DNA of 7,488 nucleotides from Neisseriaceae bacterium (GTDB lineage Bacteria; Pseudomonadota; Gammaproteobacteria; Burkholderiales; Neisseriaceae): the NCBI GenBank assembly GCA_017989485.1, contig JAGNPU010000083.1, positions 1-7,488 on the forward strand. The letters run 5' to 3'. Shown here in pieces: positions 6,236 through 7,488 of the stretch. Under the pieces are notes generated by a model, which was not told the DNA's origin, searched no databases, and saw only the letters and a list, made by a program, of their open reading frames with translations. Every line of letters starts with the position of its first letter. Within the stretch, counting starts at the first letter, position 1. Made by a program: the position numbers and the translations under genes.

Positions 6236-7309
6236 TTAGTCTTCAAATAGGGGATAAGGTTCGGGTGGGTGCTCGCCATCGGCAAAAAGGCTTAGCCCTA
6301 GGCCGATGAGGCGATAGCGTTGTGACGCCGGTAAATCCAGGCGCGACAGCAGCAATTCGGTGCCCTGAGTCAATTCTGCAGCCTGGGTGATGTAGTCGTC
6401 GAACGTGAGCGAGCGGGTAATGCTTTGAAACTGATGGGTTTTGAGTTTGAGGGTGAGGCTGCGGCCAAAAATGGCCTTGTGTTCGCAGCTGCGCCACAGG
6501 TCGTGCATCAGCTCTGGCAAATGTAGGGCCGCCTCGGCCAAGGTTAAGTCACCGTTAAACGTGGTTTCCTTAGACACCTGCTGGCGAACCTGGTTGGGTT
6601 CTACCGGCCTATGGTCTATGCCCTGGGCCAGCTGGTGTAAGCGGTAGCCGTAGCGGCCAAAATAGTGCATTAATTGGGCCACGTCGACGTCGTGCAGGTC
6701 GCTGACCATGGTGTAGCCCAGCTGGTGCAGCTTGTTGAGGGTGACCTTGCCCACGCCAGGGACCTTGTCCAACGGCAGGGCTTTTAAAAAGGTTTGGATG
6801 TGGTGCGGCTTGACCACGAACTGGCCGTTGGGCTTGCGCCAGTCTGACGCAATTTTGGCCAAAAATTTATTTGGCGCAATGCCGGCCGAGGCGGTGAGGC
6901 CGGTGGCGTCAAAAATTTGTTGGCGAATGACGGCCGCCAGCTCGGTGGCGACGGCATAGCCTTGCTTGTTGTGGGTGACGTCTAAATACGCCTCGTCTAA
7001 GGACAGCGGCTCAATCAAATCGGTGTGCTGTTTGAAAATGGCCTGAACCTGCTGGGACACGGCATGGTATTTGTGGAAGTTGGGCGGAATATAAATCGCG
7101 TGCGGGCACAGTTTTTTGGCCTGACCCACCGACATGGCCGAACGCAGGCCGTAGGCACGGGCCTCGTATGAGGCGGCGCAAATGACGGAGCGTGAGGCGT
7201 CCCAGGCCACCACCACCGGCTTGCCGCGCAGGTGGGGTGCATCGCGCAGTTCGACGGAGGCATAAAAGGCATCCATGTCGATGTGGATGATTTTTCGGCT
7301 CGGGCTCAT
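6236..7309 (-). CDS. dinB: DNA polymerase IV (Y-family translesion polymerase)
   Basis: A 357-residue Y-family polymerase that copies past DNA lesions and extends misaligned ends, at the cost of fidelity. The palm/fingers region opens with KIIHIDMDAFYASVE. Asp11 is the first metal ligand, and Tyr16 sits at the steric-gate position (Phe13 in E. coli Pol IV). SLDEAYLDV carries the catalytic Asp105 and Glu106. SAGIAPNKFLAKIASD (141-156) and KPNG follow. The thumb has the helix-hairpin-helix KVPGVGK (182-188). The little-finger domain (about 240-345) begins near SKETTF (246-251). The C-terminal PYPLFED resembles a weak beta-clamp-binding tail. The length is normal. The ATG at 7309 overlaps the stop of the upstream acetyltransferase gene (ATGA) and lacks a clear ribosome binding site, implying translational coupling. 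No LexA box is seen within the window; the operon promoter is beyond the right edge. Confidence 0.97.
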   Translation of the reverse strand: MSPSRKIIHIDMDAFYASVELRDAPHLRGKPVVVAWDASRSVICAASYEARAYGLRSAMSVGQAKKLCPHAIYIPPNFHKYHAVSQQVQAIFKQHTDLIEPLSLDEAYLDVTHNKQGYAVATELAAVIRQQIFDATGLTASAGIAPNKFLAKIASDWRKPNGQFVVKPHHIQTFLKALPLDKVPGVGKVTLNKLHQLGYTMVSDLHDVDVAQLMHYFGRYGYRLHQLAQGIDHRPVEPNQVRQQVSKETTFNGDLTLAEAALHLPELMHDLWRSCEHKAIFGRSLTLKLKTHQFQSITRSLTFDDYITQAAELTQGTELLLSRLDLPASQRYRLIGLGLSLFADGEHPPEPYPLFED

Positions 7310-7488
7310 GGGCGAGTGTGCTTTAAATACACCATGTCTAGCGCCCTTAAGCCATTTTCGATAATGGGGTCAGGGTAATGGTCGATGAAGTAGTTGGGCA
7401 CGATGTGGCTGAGGCGAAAGCCGGCTTTTTGATAAAAGCCCAGCTGGTTCAGGCTGGAGTTGGCCGTGCCGACAAACACGGTGGTGGC
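7306..7488 (-). CDS. GNAT-family N-acetyltransferase, C-terminal 60 residues
   Basis: A partial gene cut by the right edge. The - strand frame is open from base 7488 and gives 60 residues before TGA at 7308-7306. Seen: VFVGTANSSLNQLGFYQKAGF, in which the SLNQLGFYQKAGF part is the classic GNAT motif B (Asn and Tyr near the acetyl-CoA thiol, then Q/K-x-GF). HYPDPIIENG and LDMVYLKH follow. The ending resembles YvbK-like acetyltransferases, which end in a similar P-I-x-ENG and DM-x-x-L pattern, as recalled. GNAT enzymes transfer an acetyl group from acetyl-CoA to an amine; the substrate here is unknown. The stop overlaps the dinB start by 4 nt, so the two genes form one transcription unit. The N-terminal part, including the acetyl-CoA pyrophosphate-binding loop, is outside the window. 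Confidence 0.85.
   Translation of the reverse strand, partial: ATTVFVGTANSSLNQLGFYQKAGFRLSHIVPNYFIDHYPDPIIENGLRALDMVYLKHTRP

Noticed and set aside
1..7488. Search for CRISPR arrays, tRNA genes, insertion sequences, toxin-antitoxin pairs or defence genes
   Set aside because: No regularly spaced direct repeats, cloverleaf-like sequences, transposase motifs or typical small gene pairs were seen.
1..7488. Search for neisserial DNA uptake sequences (GCCGTCTGAA and variants)
   Set aside because: By eye I found no exact copy of the canonical motif; CCTGAA-containing sites at 244 and 5023 do not match the longer variants I know.

Overview
The window reads as ordinary chromosomal DNA from a GC-rich Gram-negative bacterium, most likely a betaproteobacterium of the Neisseria-relative type. 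The reasons are the long-form transaldolase, a 20-bp dRS3-like intergenic inverted repeat, an outer-membrane-type lipoprotein with a LprI-like domain, and a membrane-anchored thioredoxin-fold protein. The taxonomic call is an inference from family resemblance and is not secure. Coding density is high, and all the large genes are intact except the two cut by the window edges.

Left part, + strand: the 3' end of a transaldolase gene (tal, cut at the left edge) is followed after 3 nt by a small HAD-family 5'(3')-deoxyribonucleotidase-like gene. A short leader follows (1225-1330). It holds a plausible promoter, a terminator-like hairpin with a T-run, and a possible seven-codon leader ORF that ends just before the next gene.

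Middle part, + strand: three tightly spaced genes look like one operon. They encode a cytosolic S9A prolyl-oligopeptidase-family serine peptidase (Ser/Asp/His triad visible), an AEC-family (auxin efflux carrier type) inner-membrane transporter, and a ScsD/TlpA-like membrane-anchored thioredoxin-fold protein with a CPIC active site. The gaps are 10 and 8 nt, and both downstream genes have an AAGGA ribosome binding site overlapping the previous stop codon.

The 382-bp gap 4823-5204 has no credible gene. It carries several palindromes and inverted repeats, including the dRS3-like element, and ends in a strong bidirectional terminator (5164-5194) that serves the convergent genes on both sides.

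Right part, - strand: a two-domain lipoprotein with a C-terminal LprI/DUF1311-like domain, driven by its own extended -10 promoter. Upstream of it lie DNA polymerase IV (dinB) and, overlapping dinB by 4 nt in an ATGA arrangement, the C-terminal end of a GNAT acetyltransferase that runs off the right edge.

I looked for a new defence, mobile or RNA-guided system and saw none. The points most worth a second look are the peptidase leader (promoter, hairpin, mini-ORF), the palindrome-rich intergenic repeat, the uncharacterised N-terminal part of the lipoprotein, and the peptidase-transporter-thioredoxin operon.
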